A stretch of 64,000 nucleotides of DNA, taken from Xiphydria camelus. Taxonomy: Eukaryota > Arthropoda > Insecta > Hymenoptera > Xiphydriidae. Positions within the stretch are counted from its first letter, which is position 1; each line of letters begins with the position of its first letter. Below are positions 30,043 to 41,953 of the stretch, one piece after another. Where the stretch lies: contig OY783195.1 of the NCBI GenBank assembly GCA_963678675.1, forward strand, positions 17,763,342 to 17,827,341. Reading direction: 5' to 3'. Below the pieces are notes generated by a model. The model searched no databases. It saw only the letters and a list, made by a program, of their open reading frames with translations, and was not told the origin of the DNA. The position numbers and the translations under genes were made by a program.

Positions 30043-30524
30043 CGCTATATGTAGTATACGGATACACCACGGGAGAGAGAGCCTCTCGATGCTACGCGTT
30101 TTAGACGAGAAAACTCACGCGGCAGAGATCGACTGCGTTTCGATAAAGCTATTCGGTGGTCCTCTCTCCATTCCATCTAAAAGAGAAGTTAAGAGAGTTC
30201 TACATAATTAATGTATTCCCTTTTCTACTACTATAACAGACGTAGAGGAGACCGGAATTACTTGACTAGCCTTTTGTTATTTTCCCATCTTTATCGAGTA
30301 ATAAATGTTTTTACATTGCAGTAGGTAGTTAAAATGATTGATCTGAAATAATGCGTCAAAAATTGATCCAGACGTGAGAGGTTATCGTCGAATCTTATTC
30401 GTGAGTTTAAAAAGTGTTTAAAACACCTAAGAATTTTCGGATATCTTTTCTTTGCTGCAGAACAATTTTTCCTTTTGAAATGAATAAATTTTAATATAAA
30501 CCACATTACACGCTCGAAAAGGGA

Positions 30525-31391
30525 CATATTACCGTAAGTGGAATCCATCTGCGACAAGAGGAAATTCTTCTTAATTTATGACTCTCATAGAATTCTGCTT
30601 GTAAGAAGATTAAAATCCTCTTCATACCTAGTCTACTTACAATAACCAAATTGTCAGCTTGACGTAATTAGACAAATATGCAGACTTCGTATCAGAAGTC
30701 TTTCTATTGAGGTAAGAATATTTTTCCCCTGAACTGAAGAAGACATCTTCCCATAGCCAAAACTAACCTATCTACTTCGTTATTTCAATGAGAAATGTGG
30801 TTTCATATTGGTCTGTTTGGCGCCAAAATATAGATATAGGTACATAATATACAGAGTGTTCCGTCATGTAATGTCCATACTGAATTTACGTGTTCCTGGG
30901 GTCAATCTGGACCTAAAAGTCCAGTCTTAATATACAATGGTCCCAAAAGCCACCATGCGTGTGTTCCCTAACGACCATGAAATTCTTTTACGCTCCACAA
31001 CAACGATTTCTCAAAGAGCACAGTTATGTATTGATCATCAAAGTGGTCATTTCGAACAATATGTGAGATGATTGGATTTTATTTCAATTATTGTCTAATG
31101 AAAAATAAAGCTGCTTTACTTATTAGTATTAATTTTTTTACTTACACACGGTGACCTGTAGACCCCTTGTGTATTAAGACTTTTCGGTTCAGATTGACCA
31201 CAGGAACACGTAAATTCAGTATGGACAGTACATGACGGGACACCCTGTATATCATATTTTTAGCCCAATAAGCCAATATAAATCCATAAGTCTCTTTTAT
31301 ATACTATAATTTTAGTTTATATTATACATAGCCGGCATAGACGCTCATTGACAATCGTGCACGGAATGACATACAATAGGCTATGGTGATA
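30525..31391. repeat. Repeat U, left half of the split copy
   Basis: GTAAGTGGAATCCATCTGCG, ACAAATATGCAGACTTCGTATC and AGCCGGCATAGACGCTCATT match 2330-2810. The copy stops at GGTGATACAAG and resumes at about 48362 (AAGGCAAGGCAGTACTGACA), which matches AGGTAAAGCAGCACTGTCAG at 2814. The giant inverted repeat lies between. Confidence 0.7.
30852..31247. mobile_element. TA-flanked MITE, 396 bp, nested in repeat U
   Basis: CAGAGTGTTCCGTCATGTAA mirrors TACATGACGGGACACCCTG with ~90-bp TIRs including CATACTGAATTTACGTGTTC. TA lies on both sides (30850-30851 and 31248-31249). The uninterrupted sequence is seen in the U copy near 2660-2690. Confidence 0.85.
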
Positions 31392-31622
31392 CAAGATTAT
31401 CAAGGGTCATTCCCTGCCAAAACTGTCACTTTCTGGGGCAACATTTCAATTTTCTTCAAATTGGGATATGCTGTTGCCAATTGCATTGCAAACGTGTGTG
31501 CCGAACGGTTTTTGAACATTTTTAAAAATGTAAAAGTTGTAAAGTTTAACTCTTTAATGTTTTCGAATCAATTAGATTCAATAAATTATAGCATTGAAAG
31601 GAAAAATCGCAGCTTAATGAAA

Positions 31623-32649
31623 TTCGGCACACTCACGCGAAAAGGTTCGAACTTTATAAGAAAAATAAGAAACGTTAAAAAGTTAATAATTAAAGTATTT
31701 TTTAAACAAATCGTTTTCAGATGCCTGTTTTTCGGGTCTCGCCACTTTAACAATCTGAAAAAAATTGGGCATGTAGCTACATTCTTATTCCCTCCGGTCG
31801 TCTATTCAAGAATATGGTCACTTTATAAACAAATTTGTTATAATTATTTTAATAGAAGTGCAACGAATCGCTTCGGCGAGTCTGTTAGCGGTCCTCGCGT
31901 GCATCTACGCGTCCCCAGTCTACCCTTCAATACCTAGAACCTAGTACACTCATTACTGCATGACTATGTACCTTCAATATCCATATTGCTAAACAATTAA
32001 AATTATTCGGACAATTAAAATTCTTTAACAACATTTTATTGCATTAGTAACGTTAGCAATTCAGATGTTCTTCTTAAACGAAGTGTATGTTGTTTTCTTC
32101 AAAATAGATTGTATATTACATAAATTTTCCTTTACCCATCGCTTCTACATTGATAATTATTAAATAAAATCGTTTAAACAATTTCAATCGTTTAATGATA
32201 ATTTATGAATTACTAACGTTATTAATTCAAAAAATGTTAAATAATTTTAATTGTCTAAAAAATTGTAGTTGTTTAGCAATATGGATATTGAAGATTTGTA
32301 GTCATGCAGTAATAACAGTAGGTACGGCTCTAACAATAAGTACCGAAGAGGGGCTTGTAGCCGCATGCGAACACCGACAACACAGCCTTCGAACTGACTC
32401 GTTGCGTTACTATTGGATTAATTATAACAAAATTGTTTATAAATTTACCGTGTTTCTAAATGGTTGACCCGAAATAGCAAGAATGTGACTAGGTACATGT
32501 TAAATTATTCTCAGATTTTTAAAAAGTGGCGAGACTCAAAAAACAGGTATTACAAATTATTTATTTACAAAAAAGTTTTAATTATTAATTGTTTTCATAC
32601 GTCTTATTTTTCTTATAAATTTCAAGCCTTTCCACGTGAGTGTGCCAAA
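31623..32649. mobile_element. ~1-kb foldback element in the left arm of W
   Basis: TTCGGCACACTCACGCG mirrors CGTGAGTGTGCCAAA, with inner arms such as CCATATTGCTAAACAATTA (31981) and its complement near 32270. The empty site is preserved in the right arm (about 47835), which reads directly through TCCTTTCATTAAGC apart from its own TTAA insertion. A fragment of the same element occurs at 50075-50130. Confidence 0.8.
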
Positions 32650-33965
32650 GGACGCCGCACAAACCTTATGGGAATTTGGTCCCGGTGGATTTGACTGGGT
32701 TTCACATATGTTGTAGATCTTGACATTCTGATCAAAAGTTATCATTGTCGCAATAACAAAAAATGGACAGTTTTTGAGTTTTGAGACCTTAAAGTTCATA
32801 CTTTTTGCTTGCCGTCATACGATCTATTGGATCGAAATAATCATGTAAAATCAGGTTTTCTGTGAATTTTGCTAAAAACCACGTATGTATTTGGTGAGCT
32901 AACGATTCAGGTATCACCCGGTCAGACAAAATATAAGCAGTTCTGGGGGGGGGGGGGGGGGGTTTAAAATTGCCGCTTTTTACCCGAAACCATACGCTCT
33001 TTTTCAGCCAATTCAAGCACGCGTTCAAGATCATGTGCGATCTTGTGAGCACGTGTTTGCCTCCATATACTTATGCGCTAGTGTGTGCGTGCGCATAGAT
33101 ATTTATTTTTTAATGTCTGATTTTCTAATTTTTTCCGTGTATCTGCATTGTTTTAGCGCACAAATCTTATGTGGAAACTGATTCAGTACTGGAATCCTCG
33201 CGTACTTCACATATATTGTAGTTTATGACCTCCTGATCAAATGTTACCATTGCCATAGACTCAAAAAATGCACCTGAGCTAAGAGACTTTTAAGTACTGC
33301 GCATTTTACTTGCGACCGTACGCTCTGCTGTATTAAACTAGTCTTATGGCTCTTAAATCCTGGTAAATATGTCCCACGTGCACGAATATTGCAGGTCATG
33401 ATCTGCTGTTCAAATGTCACCATAAATGCAAACTCAAAATGAAACAGATTCGAAAATCGAAGACTTTAAAGTTGTCATTTTTTACTTGCGATCTTACGTT
33501 CTACTCAATCAATCTCCGGTATGTATGCAACATGGTTCGAGTCGTATGGACATTTTCTTGCTTCTATACATCCAGAAATGTGTGTGCAGCTTTGTATGTA
33601 TTTGTCATATGTATGCGAATGTACATATGTGTACAATGTTACCCGCTCTTTGCGTTGCCCAGTAGTCCGGGAGCCAGCAACGGTTTTCGTTACGTCATAG
33701 AGAACAGGGCTAGAATTTTTATGATGAGCTCCTTGTAACGTGTGAACAAAGGAATGACTGGTCTGGCAGCGCTCCGAGGGTGGTTTTGGCAACAATATAA
33801 TTTTCAAGATTAAAAAAAAAAATGGAAGTTACGTCATGTATAACAGGGCTCAAATTTTTATGAGGGCTTCGTTACAATGCATAAAGACGAGATAGTAAAG
33901 TCTGGCACTCTTCCGAGGGTGGAAAGTGGGTGACAGAAGGGGTTGAAGTAGCTCCACATAAAGTC

Positions 33966-34080
33966 GTCTCACTCGCACTCAAGTGCGCGCATAAGACTAT
34001 CTCACTCCCACTCAAGTGCGCGCACAATCTATCTCACTCGCACTCAAGTGCGCGTATAAGACTATCTCACTCGCAGTCAG
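33966..34080. repeat. ~35-bp tandem repeat, four units
   Basis: Units of the form TCTCACTCGCACTCAAGTGC followed by GCGCATAAGACTA. The inverted copy is at about 36585-36700 in the right arm. Confidence 0.85.
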
Positions 34081-34084
34081 GGGC

Positions 34085-34310
34085 AAGGTTTTTCTGACCT
34101 GGCAGGGCGTTTCCACTAGAATTTCGGTCTGGCATCGATAATTTCACTTTTATGGAGTAAGAGCTACTCCAGACTGCCCCGTTTACACTAAAATAATCAG
34201 TCTTAGTTTTTGACATATTATTCGAAATACCTGCCAAAAGTGAAATTCTTAATACCAAACCGAAATTTCGGTGGAAGCACCCTGCCAGAGCAGAAAAACT
34301 TTACCCCTGA
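34085..34310. repeat. Palindrome nested within the arm of W
   Basis: TTTTTCTGACCTGGCAGGGC mirrors GCACCCTGCCAGAGCAGAAAAA, with CTAGAATTTCGG/CCGAAATTTCGG inside. The mirror copy in the right arm is 36345-36570. It is a palindrome inside a palindrome. Confidence 0.75.
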
Positions 34311-34676
34311 GTGAGAATGAAATAGTCTTATGCACGCGCGTGAGAAGACAGTCTTATACGAACCGCGAAATGCAAAATAAAAAATCGAAATAATGTCTTT
34401 GCCGATTAAAAATCATTGCTAGAGGAATTGCTATTATTGAGAATAATATTTTTTGTCCAGATTTTAATTTGAGAAATTTAGAATTTAATTGTCGAAATGA
34501 ATTTTGTGCGTGTGTGTTGGGTTCTTTTCTATTTGCGGAAACCTCGGGTAGACGATGGGATACACGTTCACATACATACATATATACTATTCTGAATACC
34601 GATTCTTACCGATCAGTATCTAACGGTCTAAGTGTCTCGCTAATGTAGAGTTAATCTCGCCATCGGTCATAATGCA

Positions 34677-35065
34677 GGTAATTCAGGTATATATTTCTAC
34701 AATCAATATGTTAATATGTTTAGTCAAATTATTGTTTTCATTTTTCGACTCTGTTACAGAGGAAGTTATCGACGAGATTGGAAATAAAGAAAACGAGGAA
34801 GAATCGGATGAAGATGAGCCGGAATGCGAATATGGTTAAAACTCTTTGCACTCGAGCGGCGCCGCTACGGCGCCGACAATTCGATGCGTCCACCCGAGTG
34901 GCGCTGTTCCGGTTCTCCGGCGTTTTGGGGAACTCGATATATTTTTTTCCGATTAGCGATAAGATATTGTTATTTAAAGACGGCTGCGAAACGTCCGTTA
35001 ATTAACCTCTCCCAGAAAGGTACGAGGCTACGAGCTCGATATCAGTCTTAATTTACCGCACCAAA
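34677..35065 (+). other. Spacer of W with an unassigned acidic frame
   Basis: A frame from 34753 to TAA 34837-34839 reads VTEEVIDEIGNKENEEESDE, then DEPECEYG. It follows a CTGTTACAG that looks like a splice acceptor. It could be the tail of an element protein or chance; I cannot tell. A GGCGCCGCTACGGCGCC palindrome lies at 34859-34875. Confidence 0.35.
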
Positions 35066-35120
35066 TCGCCTCGCCATTATGACCGATGGCGAGATTAACT
35101 CTACATTAGCGAGACACTTA

Positions 35121-36023
35121 GGGCCGATTCCACCAACTCTGATTAAATGCTTGATTACCTAATCACGATTATATTTAATCGGCGTTCTAATCATGATTAA
35201 CTGCACAATTTGTTCCACCATGAATTTTTAACCCCCGATTATCTAATCATATACCCTCTTCGCAATAAGTTTTGGTTTTGTTGTAACGGTGATTCTGATT
35301 GGTTCATCAACGGAACTTGTAATAGAGTAGGAGGAAAACCTGACGTGATCAACTGACGCGCTGCAAGCCGAGCTCAGTGAGCTGCCGAAATCTCCAACAG
35401 AATTTAAAAAGGAACCAGTTGCATAATACCGGAGAGCAAGCAAGAGTTGTACTCTGGGTGCAATAGCGTGGTTTCTGAAATGTGCACTCCCTTTATTTAG
35501 TAAAGATACAGAGAATTCTACGGGATTTTTAACGTAATATGATAATGTTGCGATATTTTAAAATAGATTATATATTATTTAAGAAGTAATTTATCTTTCT
35601 GTAGCGTGTTGCAAATTATGTACAATTTCCAGAAGCAAAGCTTCAACACTGTCTTTCGATAACCGAAAACGCGTAATGAAATCCAAATCATCCAAAGTTT
35701 GGAAATAATTAATTCGTTCCTTAATTAAATGTGGCCTTCTATCAATTTCGATACCATTTTCATCATCAGATGATGATAAAATATCGTTGTAAAATAAATT
35801 CATGTCCGATATAGTATTGCACTGCAGTGAAACGTCGACTTTGAGGTTATGTTGATCCACGTTAATCACTGGTTAGGTTCCTAATCGGCCAAAAATGGCT
35901 GATTAAGTTCAACGGTGATTATCTCACTTTAATCATGGTTTAAAAATTGGTGGAACGCAAGAGCATGATTAAATTAAGCTAATCGGGAATTAACAATTTA
36001 ATCAGAGTTGGTGGTTTCGGCCC
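35121..36023 (-). mobile_element. PIF/Harbinger-type element, 903 bp, TTA target duplication
   Basis: GGGCCGATTCCACCAACTC mirrors GAGTTGGTGGTTTCGGCCC, with TTA on both sides (35118-35120 and 36024-36026). A 3-bp TWA duplication and GGGCC termini fit PIF/Harbinger. The left arm of W shows the empty site (CACTTAGACCG in reverse complement). It carries part of a transposase on the minus strand. Confidence 0.9.
35591..35869 (-). pseudogene. PIF/Harbinger transposase N-terminal fragment
   Basis: 92 codons on the minus strand: RPHLIKERINYFQTLDDLDF, then ITRFRLSKDSVEALLLEIVH. This matches the N-terminal part of Harbinger nuclease-like transposases (RPxxxxERxxYFxxYDDxxFxxRFRLSK). An acidic patch (SSSDDENGIEID) precedes it. 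The catalytic DDE half is missing: the element is only 903 bp. It is therefore non-autonomous. Confidence 0.8.
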
Positions 36024-37330
36024 TTAGACCGTTAGATACTGATCGGTAAGAATCGGTATTCAGAATAGTATATATGTATGTATGTGAACGTGTATCCCAT
36101 CGTCTACCCGAGGTTTCCGCAAATAGAAAAGAACCCAACACACACGCACAATATTCATTTCGACAATTAAATTCTAAATTTCTCAAATTAAAATCTGGAC
36201 AAAAAATATTATTCTCAATAATAGCAATTCCTCTAGCGATGATTTTTAATCGGCAAAGACATTATTTCGATTTTTTATTTTGCATTTCGCGGTTCGTATA
36301 AGACTGTCTTCTCACGCGCGTGCATAAGACTATTTCATTCTCACTCAGGGGTAAAGTTTTTCTGCTCTGGCAGGGTGCTTCCACCGAAATTTCGGTTTGG
36401 TATTAAGAATTTCACTTTTGGCAGGTATTTCGAATAATATGTCAAAAACTAAGACTGATTATTTTAGTGTAAACGGGGCAGTCTGGAGTAGCTCTTACTC
36501 CATAAAAGTGAAATTATCGATGCCAGACCGAAATTCTAGTGGAAACGCCCTGCCAGGTCAGAAAAACCTTGCCCCTGACTGCGAGTGAGATAGTCTTATA
36601 CGCGCACTTGAGTGCGAGTGAGATAGATTGTGCGCGCACTTGAGTGGGAGTGAGATAGTCTTATGCGCGCACTTGAGTGCGAGTGAGACGACTTTATGTG
36701 GAGCTACTTCAACCCCTTCTGTCACCCACTTTCCACCCTCGGAAGAGTGCCAGACTTTACTATCTCGTCTTTATGCATTGTAACGAAGCCCTCATAAAAA
36801 TTTGAGCCCTGTTATACATGACGTAACTTCCATTTTTTTTTTAATCTTGAAAATTATATTGTTGCCAAAACCACCCTCGGAGCGCTGCCAGACCAGTCAT
36901 TCCTTTGTTCACACGTTACAAGGAGCTCATCATAAAAATTCTAGCCCTGTTCTTTATGACGTAAGAAAAACGTTGCTGGCTCCCGGACTACAGGATCAAC
37001 GACGTGGACATATCTGAATTAGAGTAAGATTGTCTGTACTGTTTCTGGCGCATACCTCTAGTCGTTGATCCTGGGCAACGCAAAGAACGGGTAACATTGT
37101 ACACATATGTACATTCGCATACATATGACAAATACATACACAGCTGCACACACATGTGCGGATGTGTAGAGGCAAGAACATGTCCATACGACTCGAACCA
37201 TGTTGCATACATACCGGAGATTGATTAAGTAGAACGTAAGATCGTAAGTAAAAAAACGACAACTTTCACCTTCGGAATACGGACGGCCAAATAATTCCGG
37301 GGGTGCCGGACGGGGTACATTTTGTACCCC

Positions 37331-37843
37331 ACGCAATATCCTTGTAATAAATACCTTCTAGACTCTCTTGAAGTGAAACTTCTTTGCTGAGGGTACTAAA
37401 AGCGCGCTCTATGCAACGAAAAATTCCTAAAATACCGTAACGAAACCCACACACTCCAGCGCTACCGTACGTACCTCACTTACGCACCGATCTCGACACT
37501 GCCCCGTTCCACTTAGGCCCTTCGCACACAACGCTACGCAGGTATCCGATACTCGGCGGGTGTACACACACCACGCGACGCGATTTTCGTCGGTGATGCT
37601 ATATATTATACTCCCGCGACCGGCATGCTCAAGTGGCCGATACTCGCGTCGCCGAGACCGTTTCGTCGCACAATTATGTTTTCTTTTGTTTTACAACGAT
37701 TTATTTTGTTGTTTGGCAATATGTTTATATGTACTCGAAAGAGCTCTTTCCGCTCTACAAAACTGTTATAATTGTTATTTCGAATAATTAAATTTTTGAA
37801 GTGAAACTTTTATGCTGAGGGTACTAAAATCCACACACACACA

Positions 37844-37900
<57 letters not shown>

Positions 37901-38368
37901 GCGTTTCTGACCGTGACTCACTCATACAGCGCTCTCGACCCTGCCCCAATACACCGCTCTCAACTCTGCCCCATTCCACCGCTCTCTACCGTACGTACGT
38001 AGACTATCGCCTTTGCCAGGGAAGCCATGTGTCGATTTTGCGAGGCTGGAGCGCCAGGCCGCAGTGCGACTATCATTCACGCGACGAGTCTCACTATTAT
38101 CGCAACCTAAGTAACGCACTAATCTAGATATCATCTGTACATCGGTCGCAATAGCGAGGTAGGCGGTAGATATGTTTTGGTGAATGGGGGTTACGAATGC
38201 GTTCGCAGTCCCACACATTTCCCTCAAAACTATCTCTCATATCTCTCAGTGTATCTAATTGTAAACCACGGCTACATCACGGAATTACTGTATCTCTTTG
38301 AATCCAATATAATCACCAGTAATATTGTGTGTGTGTGTGTGAGTGCAGTATTAAATCATTGCAACTAA
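37331..38368. other. Helitron-like non-coding fragments and microsatellites
   Basis: Two copies of TGAAGTGAAACTT(C/T)TTTGCTGAGGGTACTAAAA start at 37368 and 37796. The interval 37669-37805 (ACAACGATTTATTTTGTTG, GAAAGAGCTCTTTCCGCTC) is an inverted copy of 44226-44375. No gene. Confidence 0.5.
37832..37898. repeat. (CA)n(CT)n microsatellite
   Basis: About 15 bp of CA followed by about 52 bp of CT repeats. Confidence 0.95.
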
Positions 38369-39649
38369 AGGTCCCCATACACGTTCAGTCGGCCGGCCGG
38401 CCGTGGCCTGCAGGCCGACTGTCAGTCGGCCGTCAGTCCTGGCCGACCGGCCGCACACACACAGTTAAGGTACCTATGCACGTTTAGTCGACTGGCCGCT
38501 TTCTGCTACGCACACAAATTTAAATGAGAAGTCGCTACCTGCCGGGGGCCTGTTGATTAATAAAATTAAACGCGTGTTGGAGTTCACCGACAGGGATTCG
38601 TCCGGCGACGGACTGACGGAAAAATTTTACTCCAGTCTGAAATTATATGACCTTGCAACCACGCCCTTTCTCGGAAAGGTTAATTACCGGACGGGCCGAA
38701 ATAATCCGTCTCCCGCATTACCTATACCTGTATACCTATTGTAATACATATCGCTATCATTTTTTATTCTTATTTTATTAATAAATTTTAAATATTACTT
38801 TTATTAATACCTATATCCTAGGTATCAGTTTAATGTTCATTAATTTTGGAATATAAAATACTTAAATATATTTCTATATATTTTTACACTTTACCTTTAA
38901 ATATTCCTCCTTCAAGGTCAAAAATATATATTTGCAAGTCTCTGGAATAATTTTTCCCAGAGCTTGTGGCGAAATAATTGCGCTGAATTTTAAATCCTTC
39001 ATACTGCGCCCTGTTGCCAAATATCTCAGGGTCACTAAAAAGCCGTTCTTCTGCGGTAATTGCTTGCCGCATTACGGTGTCCTTTTTCGTAATATGTGGC
39101 TTTACCAAATTTAGCAAGTACTGGAAACAATTCTCGTCCATCCTCAGGAAATTTTTCAAATCACTTGCACTGGATTGACGAAGTTCATGTACGAGCCCCA
39201 CGTGAGATAAAGTGCGTTTCTTCAACCACTCTTTCATCCAAATTTGTCTCTTTTTTCGTTTCCTCTGCTGGTTTGTCAAAATAACAAGTGTAGCTGCGTA
39301 TTCTTTTTACGACATATTTATACTCTCAATATAAAATCGTTATGCTACTATCGAAGCCGGCAGAGAACTGACGGACGCATTCGGTGAACAAAATTGTAGG
39401 TGTAGTTTGAATAGGGTAAACGATACAGTCATTGGCCATGCGATAGTGATTGGCCTCCTCTCATAACAAATGCATTCGATAGAAAGAGGAAACGATAAGC
39501 CAATTTCTGTATAATTTCGTCTGTTTAAAAGGCCAATCACTGGAGGTTTTACCCTATCGATAACCCGCGGCCGGCCAGGACTGACGGCCGACTGACAGTC
39601 GGACTGACAGTCCACGGCCGGCCGGCCGACTGAACGTGTATGGGGCCCT
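38369..39649 (-). mobile_element. PIF/Harbinger element, 1281 bp, TAA target duplication
   Basis: TIR AGGTCCCCATACACGTTCAG mirrors CTGAACGTGTATGGGGCCCT; TAA flanks it (38366-38368 and 39650-39652). Subterminal regions are packed with GGCCGGCC and GACTGACAGTC motifs. It contains a broken transposase N-terminus on the minus strand. A repeat V fragment (about 38660-38720) sits between the left TIR and the gene. Confidence 0.85.
38884..39279 (-). pseudogene. PIF/Harbinger transposase N-terminal fragment with frameshift
   Basis: Reads RKKRQIWMKEWLKKRTLSHV, then LVHELRQSSASDLKNFLRMD and PHITKKDTVMRQAITAEERL, the usual start of Harbinger transposases. Around 39045 the frame shifts; the next frame encodes VTLRYLATGRSMKDLKFS and ISPQALGKIIPETCKYIF, the expected continuation. 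The DDE catalytic region is absent, so the element is a deletion derivative and inactive. Confidence 0.85.
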
Positions 39650-39652
39650 TAA

Positions 39653-40330
39653 CGGATACGGTTTAAATCCACCACTCTACGTTTTCGGTCACTATTCGTG
39701 TCACGCAGTAGTGCCTTCGGGATTTCTGACCTCGAGGAGATCTACTCTTGATCGCACATGTTATAGTTATTAACTTGAAACTGAAGAAAAATGACGCAAA
39801 AATCAATCGCTGTTTAGACTGTGCAGAGGGCGTCTGGTTTGTGTTGCTCGAGAGGGTTTCTTCGGGCGATGAAAGCTATTGTTCGTATTATGAGGCGGCG
39901 CAGTGTCGCACCTCCACTAAGAGGACTGTTTAGTCTCACCATAAATCTAGCCTTTAGGACCCTTTTTTGGGCGTATCCGTAAGATGACATGAGAAGCCAG
40001 ACGAGAGGGCGCAAAGTTACTTGTGAGTTGTTTGTATTTCGTTTCTACATTTTCAGTTTTCCGGATTTTACCGCGTCGAATGGCCGGCTATACGGAGCTC
40101 GTGTAGTCTGCGATCGGAGTCGTGACCTTTCTCGAGTAACCACCATGCATTACTGTACATTCTTTCGTGTGTGTGTGTGTGTGTATTAATTTATAATTAT
40201 TCTTGCAAAAAACAACAACAGAACGGTCAAAAGAGTACAGCGACAGGCAACGTGTAAAATAAACTTTCAATTTCGTTAACGTCAATGAATACTGAACATT
40301 CTTTCGCGTGTGTGTTATATTAAAATTATT
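39653..40330. other. Repeat Z fragment and Helentron leader fragment
   Basis: 39695-39750 (CGTGTCACGCAGTAGTGCC, GGGATTTCTGACCTCGAGGA) resembles 28810-28855. 40145-40260 (CATTCTTTCGTGTGTG, ACGGTCAAAAGAGTACAGCG) is a diverged copy of 40297-40390. No intact gene. Confidence 0.45.
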
Positions 40331-40462
40331 ATGGCAAAAACAGGAAAACAACGGGCAAAAGAGTTTCGTGACAGGCACCGTGTAAAGAAAACAACGACGA
40401 AGACACTACCTAAAACTGATGCAGAACGAAGTCGAAAATGGAGAGAGAGAATTAAAAATTAA
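40331..40462 (+). pseudogene. Short basic N-terminus of a Helentron-type protein
   Basis: 43 codons starting at ATG 40331: MAKTGKQRAKEFRDRHRVKK and KTDAERSRKWRERIKN. This lysine/arginine-rich start with KxxAxRxxxxRER repeats resembles the start of many insect Helentron proteins and the minus-strand start at 43901. It stops at TAA 40460. Related fragments, without a long frame, lie near 40190 and 42950. It probably bound nucleic acid as the leader of a larger protein; here nothing follows. Confidence 0.5.
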
Positions 40463-40639
40463 CACAATCAAATATTGCTATATCTGCTAATGCAGATCAA
40501 CACCAGTCCCAAACCCTGGAGAATGTAATAGATTTTCAAGTTCCTGGAGGATCCAATATCGGTGAAAATACATCCAGTGAATATGACATTCCTTACAATA
40601 CATTTTGTGCCCATAAAAAATCCATATTGAATTCAACAA

Positions 40640-40863
40640 AAAACACAAAACGTGTGGCCGCCACACGCGGAAGTAGTGAAACTTCGATATCAGTTTCTCT
40701 GAATTTGATTCCGGTGGTATTAGTTTCAATAGGTTCTACGAAGAAGCATTGTAAAAGACTTGTATAGAGCCAATTGAAACTAATACCACCGGAATCAAAT
40801 TCAGAGAAACTGATATCGAAGTTTCACTACTTCCGCGTGTGGCGGCCACACGTTTTGTGTTTT
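40640..40863. repeat. Foldback 1 of a three-palindrome chain
   Basis: AAACACAAAACGTGTGGCCG mirrors CGGCCACACGTTTTGTGTTT, including GTAGTGAAACTTCGATATC and TTTGATTCCGGTGGTATTAG. A second copy is at 45409-45640. Confidence 0.85.
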
Positions 40864-41064
40864 ATTATTTTTCTGGCTTAGAAATGGAATATCCAGGGGG
40901 CAAAAATCAGCAGTTTCGACATCTGCTTTTCTTCGCTTTTCATCGAGGTCAAAAAACTGCCGTATACGGAGAAGGTGTTATAGGCGAGTCTTTGATAAAA
41001 AAGATGTCGAAAATTCTGATTTTTTCCTCCTGGATATTCCATTTCTAAGCCTGAAAAATAATAA
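40861..41064. repeat. Foldback 2 of the chain
   Basis: TTTATTATTTTTCTGGCTTA...GAAATGGAATATCCAGG mirrors CCTGGATATTCCATTTC...GAAAAATAATAAA. It begins where foldback 1 ends. Confidence 0.75.
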
Positions 41065-41066
41065 AT

Positions 41067-41430
41067 ACACGCAACAGAAATGAAACTTCATGCCTAAACC
41101 CACGAAATACTAAGATTGAAAAACAAAATTAGAAAAAAAATAACTGGAAAACAAAATTAGAAAAAGAAAGGTAAGGTGAAAAAAACAGAATAAAATGTAG
41201 TCATACAGTCACGAAGGTGACGAGAAGTTTTGCGTCTGTTTATTTATTGATGATTATACGCAAAACTTCTCGTCACCTTCTTCACTGCATGATTACATTT
41301 TATTCTGTTTTTTTCACCTTACCTTTCTTTTTCTAATTTTGTTTTCCAGTTATTTTTTTTTTCTAATTTTGTTTTTCAATCTTAGTATTTCGTGGGTTTA
41401 CGCATGAAGTTTCACTTCTGTTGCGTGTAC
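41067..41430. repeat. Foldback 3 of the chain, ~170-bp arms
   Basis: CACGCAACAGAAATGAAACTTC mirrors GAAGTTTCACTTCTGTTGCGTG. Long poly-purine/pyrimidine inner arms (AAAGAAAGGTAAGGTG and complement) and GGTGACGAGAAGTTTTGCGT pair around a ~30-bp loop. Confidence 0.85.
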
Positions 41431-41499
41431 CCTGTACACGTTTTTTTTGAGGTTACCAACGAAGTTTTATATATTTGTTGTGTGTACTCTTTACAATGT

Positions 41500-41953
41500 G
41501 ATTTCATACGGTAATCCTTCAGTATCAATTACCGACATCTTATGTAGTTTTTGATGCACAAACGCCTCGCGGTAGTTGATGAACCATTGTGTTCACAGAT
41601 ACTGGTACGTTAATGACCTGTCCGTAAATACCATATCGACCATGTACATGTCTCAATCGACGAATCTGCATAAAGAGGATTCGTGGATAAGTCGCTCTGA
41701 TACCAAATCTAGTGGAGGTAAATGGTCGGGTATCGGTGGATATTTGAAACCGTTGTAAGTGGCCATTGCAGGGATAGTATTCATTTTGAGTGCTTGACGA
41801 CAGGTGTAGCAGATTTGAATGATTTCCCCATCAATCCGAGGGAGAATTACGTTCAATATATCCTCTTGTTCACGAACGGAAATTTTTTAATCGTCTTTAA
41901 ACCATAACCTATTACAAATAGAGCACGTATGACCGAAAGAATTATTTATAAAA
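41500..41953 (-). pseudogene. Helentron protein fragment (DUF6570-like), second exon-like block
   Basis: The minus strand reads INNSFGHTCSICNRLWF (zinc-finger-like CxxC), then a stop, then RQALKMNTIPAMATYNGFKY, PPIPDHLPPLDLVSERLI and, in the next frame, FMQIRRLRHVHGRYGIYGQV and INVPVSVNTMVHQLPRG. This order is characteristic of Helentron proteins: a CxxC segment followed by the DUF6570-like region that precedes the Rep domain. Frameshifts and stops interrupt it near 41890, 41680 and 41560. The reading continues upstream at 43498-43901 once the inserted Helitron is removed. The Rep and helicase domains are not present beyond 41500. Confidence 0.8.

Noticed and set aside
33439..33807. Overlapping reading frames with cysteine-rich text and matching frames at 36988-37336
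   Set aside because: They are the two arms of the giant palindrome read in mirror, driven by TATGTA/GTGTG simple sequence; no codon conservation beyond DNA identity.
33966..34080. CRISPR-like array of ~35-bp repeats
   Set aside because: Units are contiguous without unique spacers, and this is a eukaryotic genome.
34067..36588. Identical 63-codon frames at 34067-34258 and 36397-36588
   Set aside because: Identity comes from the inverted repeat. The frames contain nested palindromes and no known domain.
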